Notes: generated by a model from the sequence alone, not told the origin. Positions 15,634 to 25,473 are shown, counted from the stretch's first letter. The stretch is 30,549 nt of DNA from UMGS1696 sp964558485 (GCA_964558485.1 CAZLED010000028.1:1-30549), one strand, 5' to 3'. Program-made: numbers and translations.

Positions 15634-16074
15634 ATACAGCAGGTTCGTGTAGATGTAATACACGGCAAACAGCACGCTGGCGATCACCATCACAGACAGG
15701 ATCATGACCAGGGTCAGGTACCGGTACAGCAGCACGATGGCGAACAAATACAGGCACAGAGCAAAGGTCATAGCAGGGGTCATGGGCTGCTTGCGTGTGT
15801 CCACCTTCTTCACCAGCGACCACACAAAGTAGGCAGCCGATGCGGCGAAGAGGACGCCAAACACCCAGGTCAGCCAGGGACAAACATCGAATACAAACGT
15901 ATACTCTCTTGTGGAGTCTCCGCGGACAAAGTCCAGCAGGCTGCCGATGATGATATCCGCCACCAAAATGATCAGGATGCGCAGAGATACCACTTGCACA
16001 GCTTCCTCTCGCGACAGCTTGGTACCGTTATCCCGGTTCGTTTGCAGGATCGAATTATGCTTTGCCATATCCAT
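15631..16074 (-). CDS. Multi-span membrane protein of unknown function, possibly truncated
   Basis: 147 residues with about four predicted membrane spans (VSLRILIILVADIIIGSLL, WLTWVFGVLFAASAAYFVW, FALCLYLFAIVLLYRYL, MILSVMVIASVLFAVYYIY) and a charged loop, SLVKKVDTRKQP, in the middle. I do not recognise the family. It follows rsmE after 84 bases with no evident promoter, so it is likely the distal gene of the heat-shock operon. The ribosome site is weak (AAGATA before ATG 16074; a second ATG is at 16068), while an AAGGAG lies about 35 bases upstream. The protein ends abruptly on a membrane span, and open sequence continues in frame after the TGA, which suggests truncation. Confidence 0.65.
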   Translation of the reverse strand: MDMAKHNSILQTNRDNGTKLSREEAVQVVSLRILIILVADIIIGSLLDFVRGDSTREYTFVFDVCPWLTWVFGVLFAASAAYFVWSLVKKVDTRKQPMTPAMTFALCLYLFAIVLLYRYLTLVMILSVMVIASVLFAVYYIYTNLLY

Positions 16075-16158
16075 TATCTTGTGACCACATCGTTGGGTGT
16101 GATGGGTCTGCTCCTTTCCCGTGAGAACAATTTCAATTGATATATTCGTGCAGTTTTA

Positions 16159-16902
16159 TCATAGCTCGTACGCCGCCGATAGACAGGACAGAACGAACAG
16201 CGCTGCGGTCTCTGTGCGCAGGATCCGTCGTCCCAGCCCACACATAGCAAGACCGCTTTCCTTGGCCGCCGCTGCTTCCTCCGGTGAAAAGCCACCTTCC
16301 GGTCCTACAAATACGGACACAGTCTCAGGCGCTTCTACCTGTCGGTATAGTGTCGGCAACGGAAGGGTACCTTCGCCTTCGTAGCAAAACAGTGCCAGGT
16401 CTGCCGTGGCTGCTTGCTTGGCTGCCTCTCGAAAGGGCATCGGCAGGGCAACGGTGGGAACGATCCCACGACCGCACTGCTTGGCCGCTTCTTCGGCGAT
16501 CTTCTGCCAGCGTTCTGTTTTCTTTTTGGCGTCCTTTTCGTCCAGCTTGACTACGGCTCGACTGGTAGCCACCGGTACAATGGTGGTCGCACCCATCTCC
16601 ACAGCCTTCTGGATCACGGTCTCCATTTTGTCCCCTTTGACCAGCGCCTGGTACACTGTAGCTTTGTACGGCGGTTCGGTATCGGCCTCATGGGTTTCTA
16701 TGACCTCTATCAGCACCGTTTCGCCGCAAGCGGTCACTTCCCCTTGGTACACGATCCCCAAGCTGTCACAGGCCACAAGACGCTCTCCCAGTCGTGTCCG
16801 GAGAACATGGGTGATATGATGGGCATCGTTTCCGGTGATCCGGACATACTGTTTGTCGCCGTCCCAAAAGACGTTTGCAGGGTCAATAAAAAATCTGGGC
16901 AT
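16159..16902 (-). CDS. rsmE: 16S rRNA (uracil1498-N3)-methyltransferase RsmE
   Basis: SPOUT-fold methyltransferase, 247 residues, which methylates U1498 in the decoding region of 16S rRNA using S-adenosylmethionine. An N-terminal PUA-like region reads PRFFIDP and GNDAHHITHVLRTRLGE. Further on are ALVKGDKMETVIQKAVEMGAT, the knot region SVFVGPEGGFSPEE, and LGRRILRTETAAL at the C terminus. All are hallmarks of the family. ATG 16902 (MPRFF) is behind GGGAG with six bases between; the longer frame to 16932 contains that ribosome site. It is placed after prmA, as in most Firmicutes heat-shock operons, but here it also has its own promoter. Confidence 0.95.
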   Translation of the reverse strand: MPRFFIDPANVFWDGDKQYVRITGNDAHHITHVLRTRLGERLVACDSLGIVYQGEVTACGETVLIEVIETHEADTEPPYKATVYQALVKGDKMETVIQKAVEMGATTIVPVATSRAVVKLDEKDAKKKTERWQKIAEEAAKQCGRGIVPTVALPMPFREAAKQAATADLALFCYEGEGTLPLPTLYRQVEAPETVSVFVGPEGGFSPEEAAAAKESGLAMCGLGRRILRTETAALFVLSCLSAAYEL

Positions 16903-16949
16903 AGTTGTCTCCCGCCAAAAATCACATTCCACTGTCAGGATACCATGAT

Positions 16950-16978
16950 ATTATACACTAAAAAATTGATTTTGTCAA
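16950..16978 (-). promoter_or_regulatory. Perfect internal promoter for rsmE
   Basis: Minus strand: TTGACA (16978-16973), 17 bases, TATAAT (16955-16950), all twelve positions consensus. It lies in the 198-base gap between prmA and rsmE, giving a leader of about 40 bases. No CIRCE-like repeat is near it. Confidence 0.85.
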
Positions 16979-17100
16979 ATGCTTTCTCCGGTTTTTTCCT
17001 GTTTTTTCCGATTTCACGCTATAATTTACATTTTCGTTACAATTGCAACGCCATCTCCGTGAGACTTAGTCACCGCCGCAGCAGGTCAGAACTGCAGCGC

Positions 17101-18036
17101 TCAGTGGGTCTTGGTCACGGCTGCTGCATACCAACCGTTCTCACGCCGGTCGTCGATGACGGTGAAGCCAGCCTGGTTCAGCGCTGCCACCGTTTCTTCG
17201 GCTCGCTCTAAGATGATGCCGGAGACGATCAGCACGCCGTCCGGTGCCATGTAGTCGCCGATGTCCGGTGCTAAGCGAATGATCACGTCAGCCACGATAT
17301 TGGCACAGGCCACCTGGTAGCCGCCTTCCACCTTTTCCGTTTGCTTCAGCAGGTCCGACACGGCGCACTTGACATTGGGCGTATGGTTCAGCTGGGTGTT
17401 TTCCACAGCCACCTTTACGGCCTGAGGGTCGATGTCGCAGGCAAAGCACTGTGCCGCACCCAGCTTGGCCGCACAGATCGCCAGGATCCCGGAGCCGCAG
17501 CCTACGTCCAGCATGGTGCAGCCGGGCTTGGTGTACTGCTCCAACAGGGCAGCACACAGTCTAGTGGTCTCGTGGGTACCGGTGCCAAAGGCCATACCGG
17601 GATCCATCAGCACGGTGATCTCGTGGGGTTCCGGGTCATAAGTCTCCCACACCGGCACGATGACCAGCTTGTCACCGGTGTGGATGGGCTTGTAGTACTG
17701 CTTCCAGGAGTCGGCCCAATCCTCTTCCTTGACGCCGGTCTGGGTCACCTCTGCTTCGATCTGCAATTCCTGCAAACGGCCTTTGATAAAGTGGAGACTT
17801 TCGGCAGGGGATTTGATCTCCGGGATGAACACGGACACAGCGGCTGTGGTGCGGTCGGCTTCCAGGATGGTCTCGTCGATCAGGTCACCGTACACGCCGT
17901 CCAATTCTTTATCCACATCGGAATAGTCCTCGATCATCAGCCCGTTGTCCACCATGCTCATGACGCTGGTCACGGTGTCCAGATCCTCCACCTTGCAGGT
18001 CACCTTGATCTGGATCCAGTTCTGGTTATCAGTCAT
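17101..18036 (-). CDS. prmA: Ribosomal protein L11 methyltransferase
   Basis: Class I SAM-dependent enzyme that methylates ribosomal protein L11, 311 residues, normal length. The N-terminal substrate-recognition domain is followed by EEDWADSWKQYYKP, DPGMAFGTGTHETTRLC, the SAM-binding loop LDVGCGSGILAICAAKLGA and CANIVADVIIRL, all in the family order. ATG 18036 has GAGAGGA eight bases upstream, 30 bases after the dnaJ stop. Its position behind dnaJ is the common Firmicutes arrangement. Confidence 0.96.
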   Translation of the reverse strand: MTDNQNWIQIKVTCKVEDLDTVTSVMSMVDNGLMIEDYSDVDKELDGVYGDLIDETILEADRTTAAVSVFIPEIKSPAESLHFIKGRLQELQIEAEVTQTGVKEEDWADSWKQYYKPIHTGDKLVIVPVWETYDPEPHEITVLMDPGMAFGTGTHETTRLCAALLEQYTKPGCTMLDVGCGSGILAICAAKLGAAQCFACDIDPQAVKVAVENTQLNHTPNVKCAVSDLLKQTEKVEGGYQVACANIVADVIIRLAPDIGDYMAPDGVLIVSGIILERAEETVAALNQAGFTVIDDRRENGWYAAAVTKTH

Positions 18037-18066
18037 TTTTCTATCCTCTCGATCGTTTTATGGGGA

Positions 18067-19200
18067 TCACTCTTTGTCCTTCTTGAAGAATTTCTTGAAG
18101 AAGTTGGTGCGCTTGGAATAGTTCCCTTCTCCGCAGGATTCGGCAAACTTTTCCAGCAGTTCCTTCTGTTCCCGGTTCAGTCCCTTGGGCACTTCCACTA
18201 CAACTGTCACATACAGGTTGCCACGACCACGGCTATTGACCCGCTGTACGCCCTTGTCACGCAGGGTGAAGACGGTGCCGGTCTGGGTGCCTTCGGGGAT
18301 CTCTAACTTCTGTGTGCCTTCCAATGTGGGGATCTCGATCTCGGCCCCCAGGGTCGCTTCTGCGTAGGTGATGGGCTCTTCCAAGTACAGATCGTAGCCG
18401 TCCCGTTCGAATACGGCATGGGGACGTACGGAGATCACGATGTTCAGGTCGCCCGGTCCACCGCCGTTTATGCCGTCACTGCCCTGTCCACGAAGCCCGA
18501 TCTGCTGCTCATCGTCGATACCGGCTGGGATGTTCACTTCCAGCTTCTTGTTGACTCTGGTGAAGCCTGTGCCCTTACAGCCGCTGCAGGGAGTCTCCAC
18601 GATCTTCCCGGTACCGCCGCAATGGTCGCACTGCTTCCGGGTCTGCATCAGGCCCATCATGGTGCGCTGCTGGACAGTCACATACCCGGTACCACGGCAA
18701 TGGTCACAGGTCTTGGGCGAGGTTCCCTTGGCAGCACCGGAGCCACCGCAGTCTGCGCACTTCTGCACCTTCTGGTAGGTGATCTCCTTCTTGCAGCCGA
18801 ACACCGCTTCTTCAAAGGTCAGGGTCAGGCGCACCGTAATGTTGTTGCCACGTACCGGCCCGTTCCGTCTGGCAGAACCACCGCTGCCGCCGAAGAAGCT
18901 GGAAAAGATATCGTTGATATCGAATCCAAAATCGCCGAAGCCCCCAAAGCCTGCACCGCCGCCGGAAGCCGGGTCAAAGGCTGCGTGCCCGTATTGGTCG
19001 TATTTTGCTTTTTTATCCGGATCGGACAGCACGTCATAGGCCTCGTTCACTTCCTTGAAGTGGGCCTCTGCGTCTGCGTCTCCGGGGTTCATGTCCGGGT
19101 GATACTTTTTGGCAAGCTGACGATACGCCTTTTTGATGGTCGCATCATCTGCCGATTTGTCCACACCCAGGACTTCATAATAGTCTCGTTTCTCTGCCAT
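18067..19200 (-). CDS. dnaJ: Chaperone DnaJ (Hsp40)
   Basis: Co-chaperone that delivers unfolded proteins to DnaK and stimulates its ATPase, 377 residues. The J domain is at 4-70 with the HPD triad (KKYHPDMNP). A Gly/Phe-rich stretch follows (GGGAGFGGFGDFGF), then four zinc-binding CxxCxGxG repeats (CADCGGSG, CDHCRGTG, CDHCGGTG, CSGCKGTG) and the C-terminal client-binding domains. ATG 19200 (MAEKRDYYEVLGV) is chosen on homology, with GAGG ten bases upstream; the frame is open to 19281 but that part contains the dnaK-dnaJ hairpin. Confidence 0.97.
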   Translation of the reverse strand: MAEKRDYYEVLGVDKSADDATIKKAYRQLAKKYHPDMNPGDADAEAHFKEVNEAYDVLSDPDKKAKYDQYGHAAFDPASGGGAGFGGFGDFGFDINDIFSSFFGGSGGSARRNGPVRGNNITVRLTLTFEEAVFGCKKEITYQKVQKCADCGGSGAAKGTSPKTCDHCRGTGYVTVQQRTMMGLMQTRKQCDHCGGTGKIVETPCSGCKGTGFTRVNKKLEVNIPAGIDDEQQIGLRGQGSDGINGGGPGDLNIVISVRPHAVFERDGYDLYLEEPITYAEATLGAEIEIPTLEGTQKLEIPEGTQTGTVFTLRDKGVQRVNSRGRGNLYVTVVVEVPKGLNREQKELLEKFAESCGEGNYSKRTNFFKKFFKKDKE

Positions 19201-19239
19201 CGCTTCTATGCCTCGTTCTATCCGTATGCATACAAACAC

Positions 19240-19270
19240 GGGCGGAGTTGATGTCACGCCTTCTCCGCCC
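19240..19270 (-). other. Hairpin in the dnaK-dnaJ intergenic mRNA
   Basis: Perfect 8-bp stem, GGGCGGAG (19240-19247) with CTCCGCCC (19263-19270), with a 15-base loop, in the 93-base gap between dnaK and dnaJ. No T-run follows on the minus strand, so it looks more like an mRNA processing, stabilising or attenuating structure than a full terminator (inference). Confidence 0.6.
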
Positions 19271-19293
19271 TGTATCTGCATTATGATTTAAAA

Positions 19294-21141
<1,848 letters not shown>

Positions 21142-21228
21142 AATGCTTGTTCCTCCAAAAAATGTTTCAGTATGAATGTATGTGATATTTTTGTATATCC
21201 GTTTGTGTGGTGTGATCGTATGTCAGCG

Positions 21229-21894
21229 TTAGTTCGCTACCTTGACCATGGCGTACCGGATCACACGGTCTTCGTAGAGGTAGCCGCTTTGTAGTACGTC
21301 TACGATCTCGTTTTCGCCGTATGCGTCGTTTTCCTCGTGCATCACAGCGTTGTGGTAGGTGGGATCGAAGGTCTCTCCGGCAACACCCACCGGCTTGATG
21401 TGCAGCTTCTCCAGGGTATCCGGCAGCTTGTCCAGGATCTGCTTCACACCCTCTGCATAGCTCTGCGCATCTCCGTTGCCATACTTGGCTGCGTACTGCA
21501 GGTTGTCGATGATGGGCAACAGTCCCGTCAAGGTATCTGCCACTGCTTCCCCGTACACGCCATCCTTTTCCTTCTGGGCTCTCTTGCGGAAGTTGTCGTA
21601 TTCGGCAGCCAGACGCATATATTTGTCGTTGGCTTCGGCGCTCTTCTGCTTTTCGGCATCCAGTGCCTTCTTCGTTTCTTCCAGCTCAGCCTTCAGCTTT
21701 TTCACGTCAGCCTTTTTTTCTTTTTCCTTCTTGCCCTTTTCAGCAGAATTCTCTGCAGCAGTTGAATCTGCGGCAGATGTATCTGCGGCAGATGTATCTG
21801 CAGTTGCCTCGGTGTCCTGCGCTTCGGGTTCTGCAGCCGCATCCGCTGTCTGTGCTTCTGTTTCCGGGATCTTGGTTTCTTTTTCGTCCGTCAT
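21229..21894 (-). CDS. grpE: Nucleotide exchange factor GrpE
   Basis: Releases ADP from DnaK; 221 residues. The N-terminal 60 residues are a low-complexity, Ala/Asp/Glu/Thr-rich tail, containing a 15-base perfect tandem duplication (21766-21780 and 21781-21795) that encodes a repeated ADTSA unit. A long coiled-coil helix follows (KKLKAELEETKKALDAEKQK, RLAAEYDNFRKRAQKEK). The C-terminal beta domain carries TFDPTYHNAVMHEEND and VLQSGYLYEDRVIRYAMVKVAN. ATG 21894 has AGGAG seven bases upstream and lies 12 bases after the hrcA stop. Confidence 0.96.
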   Translation of the reverse strand: MTDEKETKIPETEAQTADAAAEPEAQDTEATADTSAADTSAADSTAAENSAEKGKKEKEKKADVKKLKAELEETKKALDAEKQKSAEANDKYMRLAAEYDNFRKRAQKEKDGVYGEAVADTLTGLLPIIDNLQYAAKYGNGDAQSYAEGVKQILDKLPDTLEKLHIKPVGVAGETFDPTYHNAVMHEENDAYGENEIVDVLQSGYLYEDRVIRYAMVKVAN

Positions 21895-21906
21895 TTGGTT
21901 CTCCTG

Positions 21907-23019
21907 TTATCTCTCTCCTGCATCAGGATCCTGATTTTGGTTTCGTGGTGGGTGCGCCCCATCGTCCAGTATGCCAGCAACGCCGCTGGACAAGGAATCG
22001 ATGGTGGCAATGACCCGTTTATAATCCATTCTGGTGGGACCGATGATGCCGATGACCCCCACGGGCGTGCCGTTTTTGCGGATGGTCTTGAACACCAAGG
22101 TGGAATTGTCCATGATCTCCACCAGATTTTCTCTACCGATATAAATGTGCAGCTTTTCTTTTTCTGTGTCTTCCACGTCACTCTGCCCGGCTTCTTCGGA
22201 CAAAATGCGCACCAGCTCGTCCTTTTGCTCGAACATGGCCAGCATCTCTTTCAGTCTGTCCATATCGTAGTATTCCGGATAGGACAACAATTTATTGATG
22301 CCTTCAAACCGAATTTCGCCACCGTCGAAGCTGGTGATGGTCTCGCACACGCCCTTGATCACGGGAGAGACCAAGAAGTCATAGGCACCCATGCGCTTTT
22401 CCATTTCCATCAGCAGGGGCATATTGATCTCTTCGGCGGTCTTTCCGGCGGCGCATTCGTTCAGCACCATGGCAAGTCGTGCGCCAGCCTCTGTATTCAC
22501 GGGGCTTTGGCTGCGGATCCGGCGGGTCTTGATGGTCTGCCCGATGACCATGATCAGCACCAGGGTATAATCATCCAGCCGCATGAGCTCGAACCGGTCT
22601 ACGGTGATCCGCTGGATCCGGGGACGCAGTGCCATGGCGGTGTAATTGGTCATCCGTGCTGCCAGACGCATGGCGTTTTGCAAAATGGCATCCAGCTCGG
22701 TCTGCTTGGTCTGGGCCAGCCGCTTCAGCTCCGCCAGCTCGTTCTGGGTCATGTTGTAGCGATCCACCAGGGAATCCACGTAGAAGCGATAGCCTACCTC
22801 AGATGGGATCCGACCGGCCGATGTGTGGGGCTGTTCCAGAAATCCCATGTCTTCCAGCTCGGCCATTTCGTTCCGTATGGTAGCAGACGAATAGGCGATC
22901 TGCTTATTTTGGGTCAGGAACTTGGAGCCCACCGGCTCGCCGTTTTCGATATGGGCATCGATGATGGCTTTTAGAATGAGTTTCTTTCGTTCGCTCAGCA
23001 CTGTTCTATCTTCTTTCAA
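21907..23019 (-). CDS. hrcA: Heat-inducible transcription repressor HrcA
   Basis: Represses class I heat-shock genes by binding CIRCE; its activity depends on the GroE chaperonin. The N-terminal winged helix shows LSERKKLILKAIIDAHIENGEPVGSKFL and YSSATIRNEMAELEDMGFLEQPHTSAGRIPSEVGYRFYVD, and the C terminus GVIGIIGPTRMDYKRVIATIDSLS, all standard HrcA signatures. I place the start at the TTG at 23019-23017: GGGGAGGTG (23034-23026) is six bases before it, whereas an upstream open frame runs into CIRCE itself. That gives 370 residues. First gene of the operon and autoregulated. Confidence 0.94.
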   Translation of the reverse strand: MKEDRTVLSERKKLILKAIIDAHIENGEPVGSKFLTQNKQIAYSSATIRNEMAELEDMGFLEQPHTSAGRIPSEVGYRFYVDSLVDRYNMTQNELAELKRLAQTKQTELDAILQNAMRLAARMTNYTAMALRPRIQRITVDRFELMRLDDYTLVLIMVIGQTIKTRRIRSQSPVNTEAGARLAMVLNECAAGKTAEEINMPLLMEMEKRMGAYDFLVSPVIKGVCETITSFDGGEIRFEGINKLLSYPEYYDMDRLKEMLAMFEQKDELVRILSEEAGQSDVEDTEKEKLHIYIGRENLVEIMDNSTLVFKTIRKNGTPVGVIGIIGPTRMDYKRVIATIDSLSSGVAGILDDGAHPPRNQNQDPDAGER

Positions 23020-23083
23020 CCTCTTCACCTCCCCTGTACGGATTTGCTCCGGAGGTTGACTTTGCGTTCTTTTCTTGCTGCAT

Positions 23084-23110
23084 TTAGCACTTGACTTCAC
23101 CGAGTGCTAA
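23084..23110 (-). promoter_or_regulatory. CIRCE operator
   Basis: TTAGCACTT, nine bases, GAGTGCTAA. This is the CIRCE inverted repeat TTAGCACTC-N9-GAGTGCTAA with one mismatch (T for C at 23092). It lies just downstream of the hrcA -10 box, where HrcA would block initiation. Confidence 0.95.
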
Positions 23111-23115
23111 ATTCT

Positions 23116-23145
23116 GCTATAAGATTACCATTTTGCGGCTTTCAA
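23116..23145 (-). promoter_or_regulatory. Heat-shock operon promoter
   Basis: Minus strand: TTGAAA (23145-23140), 18 bases, TATAGC (23121-23116). Transcription would start inside CIRCE. An alternative pairing, TTGAAT with TAATCT at 17 bases, is weaker at the -10 box. Confidence 0.6.
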
Positions 23146-23190
23146 TTCAACAGGATATTAAATACGATTTGTTAAATAATTGTGAACAAC

Positions 23191-23230
23191 AAAAAGGCAG
23201 GCGACCGTTCCCAGGAAAACCTGTCTTTTT
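23191..23230. terminator. Terminator after the surface-protein gene
   Basis: AAAAAGGCAGG (23191-23201) pairs with CCTGTCTTTTT (23220-23230), including one G-T pair, with an 18-base loop. The symmetric A and T runs allow it to act on both strands. It separates the surface protein gene from the hrcA promoter. Confidence 0.8.
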
Positions 23231-23247
23231 GACGATTATGATTCGAT

Positions 23248-24072
23248 TTATACACGCTTTTTACGGCGTTTTGCCCAAGCCAATCCACAACCGGACAACA
23301 ACAGAATCCCATAGATCTCGATGGTTTCTCCTGTCGGCGGTGCGTGCTCGATGGTCTCTTTGGCAAGCTCGCTATCCGACCAGCTCTCGGTCGCAAGGGT
23401 GCCCGTTTTAGCAGTGTACCCGGTACCATTGACAATGTAGATCTCCTCCACTGCGGCAGAAGCATTGCGGATCCCAAACCCACGCTCTCCTGCTGCGATG
23501 CGCATAATGGAGTCTCTCTGTACGGTACAGGTGGCGTTTCCGGCGGTCAGCGTGATGGCGTGCACCAGGCCGTTCTCCACCGGGATCTGCACGTAGATGG
23601 TCTCGCCGTTTTGGATCTTCTTCCGGATCGCCTCGTCCGGGTCGTCGAAATCATCGATGGTCCCGTTGGCTCGAAATACGGCGGCGGAAATATTGGACGG
23701 CTCCTCACCCCAACAGGTCAAGAGAAACGCCAGATATCCGTTAGAAGCAGTAATATCGGTGAACCGAAAGGCAAACTCGATGGTGTGGGTGTCCGTCCAG
23801 GTGGTGTCCGGCAGCAAGGCGTAAGCTCTGCGATCGTCGGCCGTATGGATGCCCATGGCTTCGTTTTCCACATCGATCCATGCGTTGCCCACCGTGGCAC
23901 TGCCAAGCACCACACCGGCGGCGTTCACGGTATCCACATCCGAAAAATCCTGGTGATACAGCACTTCGCCGTTGGGTATCTCACCGGCCAAAGCGGTCCC
24001 GGTCAAGCCAAACAGCACGGCGACAACAGCCAGCGTACACATCCAAGCGAGTCTTCTTCGACACGTCCTCAT
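23248..24072 (-). CDS. Secreted cell-surface protein with sortase-type anchor
   Basis: 274 residues. Residues 1-29 form a signal peptide (RTCRRR, a hydrophobic core, then cleavage after LTGTALA). The middle part, about 30-230, is rich in beta strands and aromatic residues (VLYHQDFSD near its start, HTIEFAFRFTDI, YLAFLLTCWG), reminiscent of LamG/concanavalin-like folds (inference). At the C terminus PPTGE (245-249) is followed by a hydrophobic span (IYGILLLSGCGLAWA) and a basic tail (KRRKKRV), the layout of sortase substrates, with Pro in place of Leu of LPXTG. ATG 24072 is seven bases after GGAGG. It has its own promoter and terminator. No sortase gene is in the window. Function unknown, perhaps adhesion or glycan binding. 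Confidence 0.82.
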   Translation of the reverse strand: MRTCRRRLAWMCTLAVVAVLFGLTGTALAGEIPNGEVLYHQDFSDVDTVNAAGVVLGSATVGNAWIDVENEAMGIHTADDRRAYALLPDTTWTDTHTIEFAFRFTDITASNGYLAFLLTCWGEEPSNISAAVFRANGTIDDFDDPDEAIRKKIQNGETIYVQIPVENGLVHAITLTAGNATCTVQRDSIMRIAAGERGFGIRNASAAVEEIYIVNGTGYTAKTGTLATESWSDSELAKETIEHAPPTGETIEIYGILLLSGCGLAWAKRRKKRV

Positions 24073-24123
24073 CAAAGTCCCTCCGATCTCACACACTGTC
24101 ACGATCCAAATCTACACAAGTAT

Positions 24124-24152
24124 ATTATACGATTTTCACACGCATTCGTCAA
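24124..24152 (-). promoter_or_regulatory. Promoter of the surface-protein gene
   Basis: Minus strand: TTGACG (24152-24147), 17 bases, TATAAT (24129-24124), eleven of twelve consensus positions. The leader is about 45 bases. Confidence 0.8.
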
Positions 24153-24200
24153 GTAGATTTGTGAACTTTTTTCGACTTTTTTTGAGACAGCGTCAAAAGC

Positions 24201-24236
24201 AAGAAAGCCCTGGCGCCATGGTCAGAGCTTTCTTTG
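24201..24236. terminator. Terminator after the MsmK-like ATPase gene
   Basis: AAGAAAGC (24201-24208) pairs perfectly with GCTTTCTT (24227-24234), with extra inner pairs CTG/CAG. On the minus strand the stem is followed by GCTTTTG. Confidence 0.7.
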
Positions 24237-24263
24237 TATATTCGTTTATAGAATATTTTAGAA

Positions 24264-25376
24264 TTAGTGAATGATGAAGCGTTCGGTGTCCTTGTCGAAC
24301 AGGTGAACACGGGTCATATCCAGAGCCACGTTTACGATGTCACCGGCACGAGTGGTGGAACGAGCAGATACACGAGCGGTCAGAGAAGTTTCTTCGGAAA
24401 CCAGGTACAGATAAATTTCAGCACCCATAAGCTCGGTAACTTCTACGTCGCATTCGATCACGGAGTCGGACATAGCCTTCAGAGAAGCAGCGTCGTCGTG
24501 GATACATTCGGGACGAACACCGGCGATCACTTCCTTGCCTACGTAGTCCTTCAGAGCCGGGTCAGCAGCCTTTTCAGCGGGCAGCTTCAGGCTGTTGGTA
24601 CCGAAGGTGATGTAGTAATCTTCACCCTTCTTATCCAGTACGCAGTTGATGAAGTTCATCTGGGGCGTGCCAATGAAGCCTGCAACGAACAGGTTTACAG
24701 GAGAATCGTACAGGTTCTGAGGAGTATCTACCTGCTGGATCAGACCGTCCTTCATAACAACGATACGGGTAGCCATGGTCATAGCCTCTACCTGGTCGTG
24801 GGTTACGTATACGAAGGTGGTACCAACTCTCTGGTGGATCTTGGTCAGCTCGGTTCTCATGGCTGCTCTCAGCTTAGCGTCCAGGTTGGACAGAGGCTCG
24901 TCCAGAAGGAATACCTTGGGGTTACGAACCAGGGCACGACCCAGAGCAACTCTCTGCTTCTGACCACCGGACAGAGCCTTGGGCTTTCTATCCAGCAGGT
25001 GGGTGATGTCCAGGATACGGGCAGCTTCTTCAACACGACGCTTGATCTCTTCCTTGGGGGTCTTGCGCAGCTTCAGACCGAATGCCATGTTATCGAACAC
25101 GGACATATGGGGATACAGAGCGTAGTTCTGGAACACCATGGCGATGTCTCTGTCCTTAGGAGCTACGTCGTTGACCAGCTTATCGCCGATGAACAGTTCA
25201 CCTTCAGAGATTTCTTCCAGACCAGCGATCATACGCAGGGTGGTAGACTTACCACAACCAGAGGGACCTACCAGGATCAGGAATTCCTTGTCCTTGATCT
25301 CCAGGCAGAAGTCGGATACGGCTGTAACGCCGCCGGGATATTTCTTGTAAATGTGCTTCAGAGATAAGCTTGCCAT
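24264..25376 (-). CDS. Sugar ABC transporter ATP-binding protein, MsmK/UgpC type
   Basis: ATPase subunit that energises carbohydrate ABC importers (CUT1 family), 370 residues. Walker A GPSGCGKSTTLRMIAG, Q-loop MVFQNYALYPHMSVFDN, signature LSGGQKQRVALGRALV, Walker B VFLLDEPLSNLDAKLR and the H-loop YVTHDQVEAMTMA are all intact. The C-terminal 130 residues form the regulatory TOBE/OB domain of the MalK type (VIAGVRPECIHDD, TELMGAEIYLYL). ATG 25376 (MASLSLKHIY) follows AAGGAGG by ten bases. No permease or binding-protein genes flank it, as with the shared MsmK ATPases of Streptococcus and other Firmicutes. Codon use differs visibly from neighbours and resembles that of dnaK, implying high expression. 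Confidence 0.95.
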   Translation of the reverse strand: MASLSLKHIYKKYPGGVTAVSDFCLEIKDKEFLILVGPSGCGKSTTLRMIAGLEEISEGELFIGDKLVNDVAPKDRDIAMVFQNYALYPHMSVFDNMAFGLKLRKTPKEEIKRRVEEAARILDITHLLDRKPKALSGGQKQRVALGRALVRNPKVFLLDEPLSNLDAKLRAAMRTELTKIHQRVGTTFVYVTHDQVEAMTMATRIVVMKDGLIQQVDTPQNLYDSPVNLFVAGFIGTPQMNFINCVLDKKGEDYYITFGTNSLKLPAEKAADPALKDYVGKEVIAGVRPECIHDDAASLKAMSDSVIECDVEVTELMGAEIYLYLVSEETSLTARVSARSTTRAGDIVNVALDMTRVHLFDKDTERFIIH

Positions 25377-25473
25377 TCTAAATGATCCTCCTTGGATATT
25401 TAACGCATAATTTTTATATAGGAACCGGACAGAGATGCCAGGTGACACTCTGCCACTCGTTTTTCTGAGCTAT

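Noticed and set aside
16075..16158. Promoter before the membrane-protein gene
   Set aside because: TTGAAA is present on the minus strand but no acceptable -10 box follows at 16-18 bases.
21766..21800. 15-base tandem repeat as a regulatory or CRISPR-like array
   Set aside because: It has only two full copies, stays in frame in the low-complexity GrpE N terminus, and has no spacers.
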